From: Boswellia sacra
Taxonomy: Eukaryota > Streptophyta > Magnoliopsida > Sapindales > Burseraceae
Direction of reading: 5' to 3'
NCBI GenBank assembly: GCA_013180625.2
Contig: SNVD02009122.1
Location: 62,001-126,000, forward strand
Length of the DNA: 64,000 nt
The first letter of the stretch is position 1. Each line of letters starts with the position of its first letter. Below the pieces are notes generated by a model. The model had not been told where the DNA came from and made no database searches. It worked only from the letters and a program-made list of their open reading frames with translations. Both the position numbers and the translations under genes were made by a program. This document shows positions 14,031 through 25,199 of this stretch, piece by piece.

Positions 14031-14754
14031 CGGGTTTCTTGATAACAGCCTCCATTAACTTTATCTTATTTTAAAATATTAACCCAATGCCACTCTATAG
14101 TTTATATTTTATTCAAATTATATAATATGTCGGAAAGAAAGACCAAAAAAAGAGAAAGGAACATATATAAAGTGCGTATTGCTAGCTTGTTGTCGTCAAC
14201 CTCGGACAAGATGTGACATGTTGAAGATGTTAAGAGTCGACCATTTCAAGTCGAACGTATATTATAATTGGCTTCATGAATGGATAAATGCAATTAATAC
14301 TTATATAAAAGCTTGATTTGATCGGATATACATTCAAAGTTTATTACACGGACAGGATTCTAATTGCTTAAAAACTAAAAAAGAGAGGAGAACATATTCA
14401 CAATCTTAAATTTTTTAAGCTCTCAACCGATCCAAGCATCAAAATCATAGTTCATATTATTGACCGCAACACTAGCGCTAACTCCAACGTATATACTACA
14501 TACTTTGTTAATGTTCTTATTATATATTTAAACACTTAATAAAAAAAATAATAATATTGCATAATCCTTATACACAATATCAACAAACAAAAACACACTT
14601 TTTATTTAATTTTAAAATAACATCATTACAACAATTAAAAACACACCCATACACAAAATATTATTCACGGAAGACGGAATCCATCACAGTACTACTCTAG
14701 TCTCTTATGCATAGAAGCTGAGCACCATCGATGTGGAGAACAAAATGTCCTGCT
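14031..14754. other. Intergenic, LEA gene 3' flank
   Basis: AT-rich DNA between the Copia LTR and the LEA gene. The last 60-100 bases before 14755 would be the 3' untranslated region of the minus-strand gene. I see no other gene or repeat. Confidence 0.5.
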
Positions 14755-15377
14755 TCAACGGTAAGCACCACCGTAGTCATGGCCACGTGCTGCCCGGGGA
14801 TCCACGGTGGTGCTATCCGTAGTGCCAGTTGCTGGTGCATAACCTTCATGATGAGGAGCACTGCCAGCTGCCCCAGATGTTGTGTAACCTTCAGAGCCCC
14901 ATGTCTTGTAACCCGGGTGTGGTCCACCAGCCTCCGCCATCCGCCTTGCTTCCTCATTGTGTGCATGCGCTTCCTCCTTGTTCAGCTGCGCATGCGTTTT
15001 CCTCTCCTCTTTCTTGAGAGTTGCAGCTTCCTTCTCCGCCGGGTCTCTCGTTGTCATCCTCTCCGCCTGCATGCATGCATCAAGCACGTATACATATATT
15101 ACTAATGATACAAAAATTTAGTCAATAAAATTATAAATTGATTTGGATGCATTGATTGTCTATAGATAGGGCATCGCGACGCTCAAAAATGAGTTTCTCT
15201 AGCCAGAACTTTTGGGGGTTCCCCGCTAGCCTCTCTTTATTCACAGTTGAGTAATAATAAATAATATACCTTCTCCGTGGCGGAGGCCTTGGCATTCTCC
15301 ATGCCAGCCTTGGCAGAAGCAGCGGCGTCGGCTGCTGATTCTTTAACGGACTCAGCTGCTCTTCTTCCTGACTGCAT
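14755..15377 (-). CDS. Group-1 LEA (LEA_1 / D-113 type) seed maturation protein
   Basis: Two exons on the minus strand: 15377-15270 (36 codons, MQSGRRAAESVKE...) and 15066-14755. They are separated by a 203-bp phase-0 intron with GT at 15269 and AG ending at 15067. The product is 139 residues, highly hydrophilic, without signal peptide or membrane segment. The N-terminal half is an alanine/lysine/glutamate-rich amphipathic helix region with AASAKAGMENAKASATEKAE and MTTRDPAEKEAA, diagnostic of the LEA_1 family. The C-terminal half is rich in Gly, His, Tyr and Thr (HPGYKTWG, YAPATGTTDSTT). Family members accumulate in drying seeds and stressed tissue, probably protecting membranes and proteins. 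The promoter carries ABRE and RY elements that fit this. The splice sites are clean and the frame is intact. Confidence 0.88.
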
Positions 15378-15473
15378 ATTTCCAAATTTTCACTTCACTT
15401 CTTAAGACAGTTAGCTAACCAATGAGCGTTTACCAAGAACTTCTAACGAGCTACCGCTTTTCACTTCGTTGGC

Positions 15474-15484
15474 TTTAAATAGAT
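15474..15484 (-). promoter_or_regulatory. TATA box of the LEA gene
   Basis: The minus strand reads CTATTTAAAGC about 100 bases upstream of the ATG at 15377, a standard plant TATA position. Confidence 0.6.
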
Positions 15485-15507
15485 ACAAAAGGGTCTAGGC
15501 TTTATGA

Positions 15508-15633
15508 CACGTGTACATGTAAGTGACACATGTATCTATATCAAGTGTTACTTGTGACACGCGCAGCCACGTATGTTACGTGGATGATCATCCATCCCCA
15601 CTTTATTGCTTCCAACTTTATCTCTTACGTGGC
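15508..15633 (-). promoter_or_regulatory. ABRE/G-box cluster of the LEA promoter
   Basis: Four ACGT-core elements lie within 126 bases: a G-box CACGTG (15508-15513), CCACGT (15567-15572), TACGTGG (15577-15583) and a canonical ABRE ACGTGGC (15627-15633). They sit 130-260 bases upstream of the LEA start codon. Multiple ABREs bound by bZIP factors of the ABI5/AREB type are the usual basis of abscisic-acid and desiccation control of LEA genes. That binding is inferred from known biology, not seen here. Confidence 0.75.
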
Positions 15634-15757
15634 GGCTTGGTATTGTGCATGGGGCGACACCACGCTGACCATCGCAAAAAACATAAAAGGGTCTGCGTTC
15701 AATTGGGCCGGATGATCCAAGTCTGGTTTGCACGAAAAACTTGTGTTGTGGTGCAGT

Positions 15758-15765
15758 CATGCATG
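15758..15765 (-). promoter_or_regulatory. RY repeat (seed-specific element)
   Basis: The palindrome CATGCATG lies about 385 bases upstream of the LEA start. A second CATGCATGCAT copy lies in the LEA intron at about 15069-15080. RY motifs are bound by B3 factors (ABI3/FUS3/LEC2) in seed promoters. Confidence 0.6.
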
Positions 15766-15789
15766 CTTGAGTTTAAAATCATTTTATAG

Positions 15790-16640
15790 TATTAAAATTA
15801 AAATCAATTACATATTATATATATATAAAGGGAAATGATATTTTAATACAAATATATATAGATAATATGAATTGTTATTTTATAAAAATTAAAACTAAAA
15901 TATTGCTTAAAATGAAAAGTGAATTAAACCGTATGTCAAAATTTGTTTGATCTATATAACCAAAAAGGGAAAAAGAATATCTGTTTTGATTCATTTAATC
16001 GTTCATGCAATTGTTATAATATGGAGGCGCCGTTTATTTTGAATACTCTCCAAAAACGTTATGAGCTCATTAAGGAATCTGATAACAATTTGATCTCGTA
16101 AAATGCAAGAGAAGGTAAACATATTCATATGGTCTATTTGGAGAGAGAAGGAAATCCATATTGAAAGAAATGTGAGAAGTAATTGACAAGCACGTTGTCT
16201 AGACAAGAAACATTGATAAGGTTAGGCGTAGAAATATCTAAGGCCATGATTGGGATTGGACTAACCTTGGAAACTATTTATCCCATTCTCTTTTTCTTGG
16301 ACATTCTAATGTTTTTGGGATTGGACTGGTCCCAATAGTGCCAGATTGATGGGGCAAGAAGTCCTATGGTTCACAAATAAAGTTGGCCAAGCTGGGACAA
16401 GTGACAAGGAGGAGTCCCCGGCTCGCCCAACCATTTTTGCTCTTAAATCATAACTAATAATATAATAATAAATAAAATATTAAAATAATGATGTAAAATA
16501 ATTTATAATAATAATAGAGACCCCTTGATATTTTCAAAATTCATCATACAGACCCTTTCTGTCAGATTTTCCTTTAAATGACATTAGATTCCATCCAATA
16601 TGAGTTATTTTAACTAAATACCCCTAACTCAAATTTTCGT
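15790..16640. other. Intergenic, no gene seen
   Basis: AT-rich DNA, with a C/G-richer island at 16240-16440 that has phrases like GGGATTGGACT repeated twice (16250, 16317). It may be the end of an old DNA transposon, but I found no second end or target duplication. Confidence 0.4.
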
Positions 16641-16706
16641 TGTTGGAAGACTCAAACCCAAGACTCTAAGCTATCACAAAGATACTCAACCACTAGACCA
16701 ACCAAC
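16641..16706 (-). repeat. tRNA-derived SINE-like head
   Basis: The minus strand reads an A-box-like TGGTCTAGTGGTTGAG and, about 30 bases on, a B-box-like GGGTTTGAGTC, as in the pol III promoter head of plant SINEs. The presumed body continues toward 16500. It cannot fold as a proper tRNA (no complete cloverleaf), so it is not a tRNA gene. Confidence 0.5.
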
Positions 16707-16799
16707 TTTTTTATGGCTAAAGGAATAAAAATACATTTAAATAATAGAACTTCTTATTATAATAACCAAACATGCCCATCTCATATCCTATTTATGGTA

Positions 16800-17400
16800 A
16801 GTAGAGAAACCATAAATTTATTAATTTATTTTTGTTTAATTTTTATTTAATCTAAATGTATTAATTTATATTTTTTAATATTTATTTTAATCTATTTTTA
16901 TTTTTACTTTAAGTTATTAATTCTTACTAATAAATTTATTAATTTATTTTAAAAAATTGATTAAAACTTATAATTAATTTTAATCAATTATAAATTGAAT
17001 AAGAGGAACCATAAATTTATCAATTTATTTTTGTTTAATTTTTTAATCTAAATTTATTAATTTATTTTTGTTTGATTTCTATTTTAATCTAAATTTATTA
17101 ATTTATTTTGGGTTGATATTTATTTTAATATATTTTATTTTTATTTATTAATTCTTACTAATACATTTATTAATTTATTTTAATAAATTAATTAAAATTT
17201 ATAATTAATTTTAATCAATTAGAAATTGAATAAGAGGAACTACATATTTATAGATTTATTTTATTAATTTTATTAATTTTTATTTTATTCTATTTTAATT
17301 TATTAATTCTTATAAATAAATTTATTAATTTATTTCAATAAATTAGTTAAAATATATAATTAATTTTAATCAATTATAAATTGAATAATTGATTAAGCAC
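16800..17400. repeat. AT-rich tandem duplication, about 200-bp units
   Basis: A unit with ATAAGAGGAACCATAAATTT followed by long TTAATTTATTTT runs and TTTTAATCAATTA.AAATTGAAT is repeated about three times (starts near 16800, 17000 and 17230). It is extremely AT-rich, non-coding, and may act as a matrix-attachment-like region. Confidence 0.7.
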
Positions 17401-17516
17401 AATGTTTATTATTTATTATAATACTGATTTTTAATGAATTGTCATGAGTTGAATACCCCCAGCTTTTGGCTTAATTTATAGCTTCCCCTTGTTGTTAACT
17501 CATACTTAAATATGTT

Positions 17517-17640
17517 GTAACTTGGTGGTGAGTTTACCATATAGAAGATAGGAGGTCCAAAGTTCGAATGCCAACAATGTAAAATTTAGCTTATTTCATA
17601 TATAATTGATTTTGTATAATCTATAGCTTAAATATATATT
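17517..17640 (+). repeat. tRNA-derived SINE-like head, second
   Basis: A-box-like TAACTTGGTGGTGAG at about 17518 and B-box AGTTCGAATGCC at 17571-17582, with normal pol III spacing. A body of AT-rich DNA containing ATATATAATTGATTTTG follows. Confidence 0.5.
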
Positions 17641-17657
17641 GTTGTTGACTTTAAACA

Positions 17658-17765
17658 AAAGCATCTTGCAGTCAAGTGGTAGAACAAACCCTTTAAAACT
17701 AAGAGGTCTCAAGTTCAAACCGTAATATTGTAAGTTTTTATTTAAACTCATATATAATTAACAGT
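17658..17765 (+). repeat. tRNA-derived SINE-like head, third
   Basis: A-box-like GTCAAGTGGTAGAA at about 17670 and B-box-like AAGTTCAAACCG at about 17710, then a tail with CATATATAATTAAC resembling that of the second copy. The two copies are arranged head to tail 140 bases apart. Confidence 0.45.
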
Positions 17766-17770
17766 GCATT

Positions 17771-17859
17771 GTTAAATGATTATTATGCCTCTCAATACTC
17801 ATATCGGAAAATCAGTTAAATGATTATTATGCCTCTCAATACTCATATCGGAAAATCAG
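17771..17859. repeat. 44-bp perfect tandem duplication
   Basis: The block starting GTTAAATGATTATTATGCC is present twice in a row (17771 and 17815) without a mismatch over its shared length, so it is a recent local slippage or repair event. Confidence 0.95.
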
Positions 17860-19442
17860 ACGAAAGGAGTCTCGATGATGAAGAGAAGGTCTGTGTGATT
17901 AGCCCAATAATAATTACTTCATAATGTGAAAAATATTTTTGTATTATTAAATTTATAGAAATATTAACATTATTTAATATTTTTAATATAACTATGAAAT
18001 TAATTTTTATTTAAATTAAAGTAGAATAAAAATCAAATTAGTTTATATTCAAAAATTAATTTCTTAAAAGTTATAATATACTAATATAATTCAGTCTTAT
18101 ACTGCACAAATATAAGACAATATGATATAGTTTAGTCTAGTCCTAATTCTAACCACAGTCCCTATCTAGTCTAATCCAGCCTCAACTCTCAAACAAAGAC
18201 TAAATTTGTTATGTTGAATTAATTTTCTCAACTTTATGAGAAAGAAAATAACAAACGTGAGACTATATAAACCATATTGTAATTAATAAGGAACAAACTT
18301 TTTAAGCAACTTTTAAAGCAAGAAGAGAAAGGGAATTATAAGAAATCTTATATTAATAGCAATAGCTTAAAAAAGGAACAAAATTTAAGCAAGAGCTATA
18401 TGTAAAGATTTTATTAGCTTGCTTTTCTCTAACAAAAGTATATAATTTTCAAAAACTTAAAGTTATAACTTTATATTTAAAAAAGAAAAGTTTCTCGATC
18501 CCTATCGTGTAGTTGAGAATCATTTGGTTGAAATGAGATTAACTAATAAGAAATATAGATAATATATAAACAATTTAAATTTAAGGTTTATCTTTGACTT
18601 AGTGTATGAAGTAATTATTTAACCTAAAAAATTTGAAGTCCATCATAAGTATCAAAACTTTTAGGTTTAAAAAATAATTTTAAAAAAATCAATTAAGAGT
18701 GGTTCTATTCAGGCCTGATTTCCAAATTATATTGGATAAAATTGTCACAAAAATATTGGATTCAAAACAGCCTATATCCATATGACCAACTCTTCTCAAG
18801 CTCTAATGTGTAAAAAATAATTTAAATTACTAACCTAAAGTGGATAAACTGGCCATTTGTCGTATTAATGATGTAGTTTAGCTTCGAGATGATGCTTGAG
18901 ATGGATCGGTTGGTAAGGTCTCACGATTCCTGCAAGAAAAAGCCGAATGGAAAGATTTTACTGCTCCCGGCCTTTTCTCCTCAAAAGTAAAGTGTAATAG
19001 GGCCACTTTACAGATTTATACAGGTGGGGGCATGGACTTTCCAAGTGACGTTAGTTTGCAAAAATGACCCCCTATAACGAGTTCACAATAAACCACACTA
19101 AGTTACGCTTGATACAAATCACACTACTCCAAACATGGAAACAACCAAAATGACTCATTATCAAATGGTGATCATAAACTAATAAGTCTATAATATGCTC
19201 CTTAATGTTTGACATTAACCAATAAATATCCAAATGGAAAATGATTTATAATAGTCTATTAAATATGGAATAAATACAACAAAAAAATGAATTATATCCT
19301 CCATTCCTTTGATATTGCAGTTTCCACTGCCTCTTTCAAATAATCATTAATAATAAGTCTATTAAAATATGATTTTACGTTTAGTTTCAACTTTCAATTT
19401 CTAATTCATTTCTTCAATGATCTTGGGAATTTTTATGAAAAA
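17860..19442. other. Intergenic, no gene seen
   Basis: AT-rich DNA without long open frames or recognisable repeats. Confidence 0.5.
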
Positions 19443-19447
19443 GAGAG

Positions 19448-20323
19448 TGTTAAGACAATAACTGTGGCTGCCATGTGTCCTAGTCAAACTATACGGTATT
19501 GATGTACTGGCATTTTAGAGAAAACAAATCTTGTGATATTTGTTAATTTGTTACTTACTTGTTTTAACAGATTCAATTAAATATTACTTAACTGGATAAA
19601 TTTCTAGGAGATGGATTTGGATTTACATTGGGAAAGTGTTGAATATATCTCACTTTAGGAAAGGATAGATATTGTGTTTATTTATTCAATATCCTAACGT
19701 GATTTAGCTTTCTTATATTTGCAAGATTTACAGGATAATATACAAATTGGAAAGATCTTGAAGAATCCTTGCTCAATGACGAAAGTTTGCTAGACATTTA
19801 TGACTAGAAGTCTTCAGTTTGTGTCTAGTTATGTTTTTATGTGCAAGCTGTTACATTAAGCTTAAATAGTGATAAGTATTCTTCACTTATTATATTTGTG
19901 ATTAACTAGAGAGTGTGATTTTCTCTTTGGGCTTTTGTAATACAATTTGAGAGGGACTCAAATTATGGGAAGTGTAGCAAGAAAAGAAGTTGGTTACTAT
20001 CGATGGAGTTCTTGGTGATTAGAACGTAGGTTTATATAGGATAGATGAGTGTGAGTGAATGGGTGATTCACCAACTATAAAGTCCTAGCTTTTGTAAACG
20101 TGAATATCTTAGTGAATTGTAGTTTTGCTGCCTGTGGATGTAGGCTTGATTCAAGACTTAGCTTTATGATAATTTGTTTTATTTTGAGCTTGGTCTATAT
20201 GAACTTTGTTAATGCTGACTGACCAAAATTCTTTTTGCAAGATATGTTTGTTTATAACTGTCTAAGTGCAGTTTTATTTTTGTCTACTGATTCAATTGTG
20301 TTTATTTTAACTAATTGTTTGCA
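19448..20323 (+). repeat. Left LTR of the miniature element
   Basis: It aligns along its length with 20372-21180 (shared blocks GATATTTGTTAATT, GGATTTGGATTTACATT, GGATAATATACAAATTGGAA). Copies differ by many substitutions and a few indels, so the insertion is old. The right edge is set by the last homologous CA and could be 7 bases further. Confidence 0.8.
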
Positions 20324-20371
20324 GGTTGCATTAATTTGCGGTTTTTCTCACAAAATACCAAAGAAGGAGAG

Positions 20372-21180
20372 TGTTAAGACAATGCCACGTGGACTACCAT
20401 GTGTTATAGTCAATCTATGTGGCATTAATGTGTTAGCATTTTGGAGAAAATAAATCTTATGATATTTGTTAATTCGTTACTTTCTTATTTTAACAGATTC
20501 AGTTAACTGTTACTTAACTAGATAATATTTCTAGGATATGGATTTGGATTTACATTAGGAAAGTGTTGAATATATCTCACTTTCGGAAATAATATATATT
20601 GTGTTTATTTATTCAATGTTCTAACGCGATTTAGCTTTCCTATATTTACAAGATTTACAGGATAATATACAAATTGGAAAGATCTTGAAGAATCCTTGTT
20701 CAATAAGGATTCGCTGGACATGTACAACTAAAAGTCTTCCGTTTATGTCTAGTTATGTTTTTATGTGCAAGCTGTTACATTAAGCTTGAGTAGTGATAAG
20801 TATTCTTCACTTATCATGTTTGTGATTAATTAGAGAGTATGATTATCTCTTTGGACTTTTGTGATACAATTAGAGAATCACTCAAATTGTGTGAAGTGAA
20901 GCAAGAAAAGAAGTTGGTTACTATAGACAGAGTTTTTGGTGATTATATTTATAACGTAGGTTTATACAGGATAAGTGAATATGAGTGAATGAGTGATTCA
21001 CTAACAGTAAAGTCTTAGTCTTTGTAAACATAAATATTATAATGAAGTGTAATTTGGATGTTTGTGGATGTAGGCTTGATTAAGCTAAACTAGAAAAAAA
21101 ACTCTGTCTATTTTTTTTTTTTTTACATAACTGCTGTAGTTTTGTTTTATGTAACTAAGTTTGTTTCTTTAGAACTTACA
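20372..21180 (+). repeat. Right LTR of the miniature element
   Basis: The start is fixed by TGTTAAGAC right after the purine run, and the end by the GAGAG duplication. It is shorter than the left LTR by about 65 bases, mostly lost near its 3' end, and carries a T-run of about 15. Confidence 0.8.
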
Positions 21181-21185
21181 GAGAG

Positions 21186-24100
21186 CCTTAAAAAATAGAT
21201 CACATACGAGTAAGGCATTGTAAGAATCACAGACATCCATCTCTCAAAATTTTCCAGCAACTAGTTTCTAGGGGTGTTTGAGGCTGACGTGCTATGAAAA
21301 ACTGCTGTAGAAAATTATTGTAGGAAGAATTAGTTGTTAATTGTACTGTCTCAAAAAGATTAGGATATTTAGAAAAGTAGTTTTTCAAAATTGTTATGCT
21401 GTTTAAAAGCTATGAATATGTGTTCGGTAATTTTGATTCTCAAAAGCTAATTTAGTAAAAATATAAAAATATATAATTTTTTTAAAATAATCTTAAAATT
21501 TAATAAATAAATTATAAATTATTATAAAAATAATTTAGAAATAAATATATTTATTAATTTATTATTTAAAATAATAAAACCAAATCAAATTGAAAATACA
21601 TTGTCGAATGTCAACCAATTCCGGCTGCCAGCAAAAGAATGTGTCGACAACACCGCCCCTCCATTGTATTCGTTGGTCAGTGATTTGCACATGTCTGGTG
21701 ACGTTTTTGGCATTTAACCCAGAAATCAACACGAACTAGCCGTTAACGTTTTGATTTTCGAAACTTAAACATTCTGATTCTGTTGATTTCCATCATATCA
21801 TCAATGGATTTATTTAGATCGACTGCCAGGAATTCTTTTGATGGTAGCGGCGTAACTCCACACGTCATCAGACGGCGGACTATAGTTGAGAACAGTGGCC
21901 AGTGGTGTAGCTACGCCGATGACTTTTTAATTTTATAAAATCACATTTTTCAAAATTATTTAATTATTTAATTTATTAATTAAATAATTAAATAAATGAT
22001 TTAAGACTTCATTGTTCAAGGATGTTTTTTGATTTATATTATTTGAGAGGATAATTTTGATATTTTGGTATATCCAATTTTAGCTTTTCAAAATTTAATT
22101 TTCAAAAGTTATCTCCTATGTGTTTTTACAATCTAATGTAAAAATATATTCTTCAAACAGTAATTTTTTGAATGATCAATTTTGTAAATATTTATTAAAT
22201 ACTAGAACAGTTTTAATTAGTAGTAGAATTCAATAATTACTATGTTGTGCCAAACGTGCACTCTAAATATTGTGATACTGTGTCAGATGAAGCGTATCAT
22301 GTTTTTTTGCTCCGGTAGTTGGTCTTGTTACTTGTCCTGTAGGGCATGGCTTTCTAACTTAAGCATTAGAAGATATTTTTGGTACAATGTTTTTGAACAA
22401 TTTATTAGCACAAAGATTCACGTGAAAAGCACCTACTATTAGTTGAACCGTTCGTAGTTAATTTTTTTTCTTGAACATTTAATTTTATTGGTTGATGACG
22501 TTGAAATTGAAACTTTGATTCCTGTACGTAATAAATAACGTTTCAACAAAGCTAAAATTTTACGTACGCGATGTTAACATGAAGAATTAGACATTTAATA
22601 TGTAAGGTATGCTTCTCAAATATTTATTCTATCTCATCTTAAAGGATGTGATAAATAATATAATATTATTATATCATTTATTATATTATTTTATAATTCA
22701 TATAATATAAATATTTTAATATTTTATTTATCATATTATTTAAAATAAAATTTTTTAAAATATCATTATTCAAATTTAATATACAAACCAAAAGCTATCT
22801 TCTGTTTTTATACTAGTATTTGAGAACAACTAAACTACCTCACAAAATTTAATGTTTACTTATGAACAAATTATAGGGTTATGCTATAATATACCGGCTC
22901 TTTAATGAACCGGTTTTCTAAATTTATGTAAAAGATAGGAAAATATTTATAATAATGCTATATTTATAAAATTTATATATAAAGTCTGTATATAAAATTT
23001 ATATGACATCAAACGGATAGAAAAATTGATACGAGTTGTCAATATAATAAATAATAATGAGTCATATAACATTGAATTAGCAGTATAACATCAACTTTAT
23101 AGATAAACTTTATAAGTGTAACATCAATCAAATACTGAGAATGCGTATATAGGCAGTGATTAATTACGAAAAATTTAGAAATATTCATTTCCAGCTCTTA
23201 TATGCTAATTTCAAACTTTTATATTGATGAAATTTAGAAATGGGCATTTCCAATTTTTTTGAAACCATTCCCAATTTTTTTTTATGTGCATTCTCTACTT
23301 TCATAAGCATTTTTCAGAATTTTATGTAAAATTTGGAAACAGGAGTATTATAGCCGAGACCGAAAGTATTCGAGACTTCCAACTCATTTAGTAGGTGATT
23401 TAAAGGTGAATGTGGCCCTGTCAATGATTATTATAGATTGATATGATGAATTGGAATAATTAAGAAATATAAATAACATATTAAGAGAATTCAAATATAA
23501 AGCTTTTAAGTTGGAAACTGTTTTGTTGAGCAACTCTTTAGCCTGAAAAATTAAGTCCACAAACTTAGTTTTGATATTTTTATTAAATTTCAAGATATCT
23601 GTATTAACAGTTACGTGTAAAAAAGAAATATTACTCGAATATGCCAATCGAAAAAAAAAAAAATCTTCTCTTCTTGACTAGAATAGTTGAAAAGAATCGA
23701 CTGCCTAAAACAAAATTAGAAGAGTTTCCTTTACGTGTGCGCTGATTAGGCTTCTAGCAATTTGGTACGGCTGAGGAATACCGACCACAAAGGCGTCAAT
23801 TTGTTTGGCAGCAAATCAACTCAATTTGAACTCGTTATCTAAATTATTATAATGAGTACAAGTAAGTCAATTAAAGCTCAAATTGGCTAGTCATATTCTT
23901 GTATATATGCTAATACACAATATTTTAAAGTAGCCCACTTGAGTTTACATTATCAAACTACCTTTGCTCAGTCGTTAGATTCACATGCGAATAAATTATA
24001 ACCAAAATTAAAAAGTGACCAATTATTTATACATATATACGATCTTTCTCTAAACTTTTTCGTTATTTTTATGGACCAGAATTTGACACATTTTCATTTT

Positions 24101-24425
24101 TTTCACAATTAATCATGTAAAGCAATGCACAAGCCCAAAAATATTAAGTAAACAGAGAGGGAAATGGGACCAAAGAAACAAGAAATCTAGCAGATCAGGC
24201 GCGGTAGCCATTTAACGAAAGAGAATGACCAAGTTGTGGCAAGTTCATGCTCCTGATTAAGAAATTGTCCAACTTGTCCACCGAAGTGCAAATCAAGTTT
24301 CATATTATATAATGTATGGTCAAAGCTCTCAATATATATGGTTTTTTTTAATATTGTATTTAATTTAAGTAGATTATCCAATTTGAAATATAAAACTTTC
24401 ACAAGCCTAAATTATATTGAATTAC
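21186..24425. other. Intergenic, no gene seen
   Basis: AT-rich, with old transposon-like patches: TAGGGGTGTTTG at about 21270, and 22878-23360 with TATGCTATAAT near one end and GTATTATAGC near the other, possibly a decayed MITE. No patch gave matching target duplications, and the short open frames show no recognisable protein. Confidence 0.4.
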
Positions 24426-24641
24426 AATAGTGTTGCACATTCTAACTTTGTATCTTAATTTTTTTATCTCAATTGAGATGATAGCTGATATATCAATCCA
24501 TGTAAATTGTCATATTATACCTCTTTTAATTAGTCAATTAGCATATATTTTATATGAGTTAATATATCAGTTCTCATATCAGTTGGGATAGAAAATTGAG
24601 ATATAAAGTTGAGATATATAACATTACACGTTGACACTATT
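24426..24641. mobile_element. MITE with long inverted ends, 216 bp
   Basis: The left end AATAGTGTTGCACATT and the right end read on the minus strand AATAGTGTCAACGTGT continue as imperfect inverted repeats for about 70 bases each. They share TATCTCAA blocks and GATATAT. A clear target duplication is not visible, so the superfamily is unassigned. Confidence 0.6.
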
Positions 24642-25199
24642 CTTATAAATTATTCGTCCAAACTTATATAACTCTATTACAAAATTGTCCTTCATTCTTA
24701 ATTAATATCATTAATTGTTAAAGTTCACTTTTTTAATTATATTATTTCAAATTAATTTGTATGAATAAATTTTTATAAAAAATAAATGTATGAGAGTATT
24801 CTTTTTAATACATGTTATTTTAGAATTATATGTAATATTTAAGAGGAATAGATGTTTATAATAAGTTTCGTGCTTCTAAACAAAATTTTTAGATTTTTTC
24901 TGAAACTTGTCAGCGGTTAAATCTCGTTGTACAATTAATTAGAGGTGACAAAACCCAGTGTGAATATTTCCGGAACTTGTTGGAGACTTAAATATTATAA
25001 TTTTTTGAAATCTGAAATCTGAATAAGATTCAGATGTTAAAAAATTTAAGCCCGTTTGTTTGGGTATCTGATAACTTATTTTCAGATATATATGTCTGAA
25101 TAAAAAAAGTGAAAAAATACCACTTTTTTCTTATTCAAAACATCTGAATATATGAAATACCAAAAATACCCTCCTATATAAAATTAATTATAATTTTTT

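Larger units (their letters stand above)
19448..21180 (+). mobile_element. TRIM/SMART-like miniature LTR element with tiny internal region
   Basis: Two direct repeats, each starting TGTTAAGACAAT and ending in CA (TTTGCA at 20323 and CTTACA at 21180), flank only about 48 bases. The whole element is bounded by perfect GAGAG target duplications at 19443-19447 and 21181-21185. The internal piece ends with a purine run (AAAGAAGGAGAG) directly before the second repeat, the position of a polypurine tract. I see no convincing initiator-Met tRNA primer site. There is no coding capacity, so mobilisation would require proteins from another element. The start resembles that of the Copia LTR at 13499, which suggests a Copia-type helper, but this is inference. 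Confidence 0.8.

Noticed and set aside
14731..15105. Plus-strand frames opposite the LEA gene
   Set aside because: Antisense shadows of the LEA_1 second exon.
17517..17735. tRNA genes
   Set aside because: Only A/B boxes are present; acceptor and anticodon stems cannot be paired, so they are SINE-like heads at most.
16240..18205. Possible PIF/Harbinger element (GGGATTGGACTA near one side, GGATTAGACTA on the minus strand near the other)
   Set aside because: Only about ten bases agree, the ends are not defined and no TWA duplication was found.
22878..23360. Possible MITE with TATGCTATAAT-like ends
   Set aside because: The inverted similarity is short and no target duplication was found.
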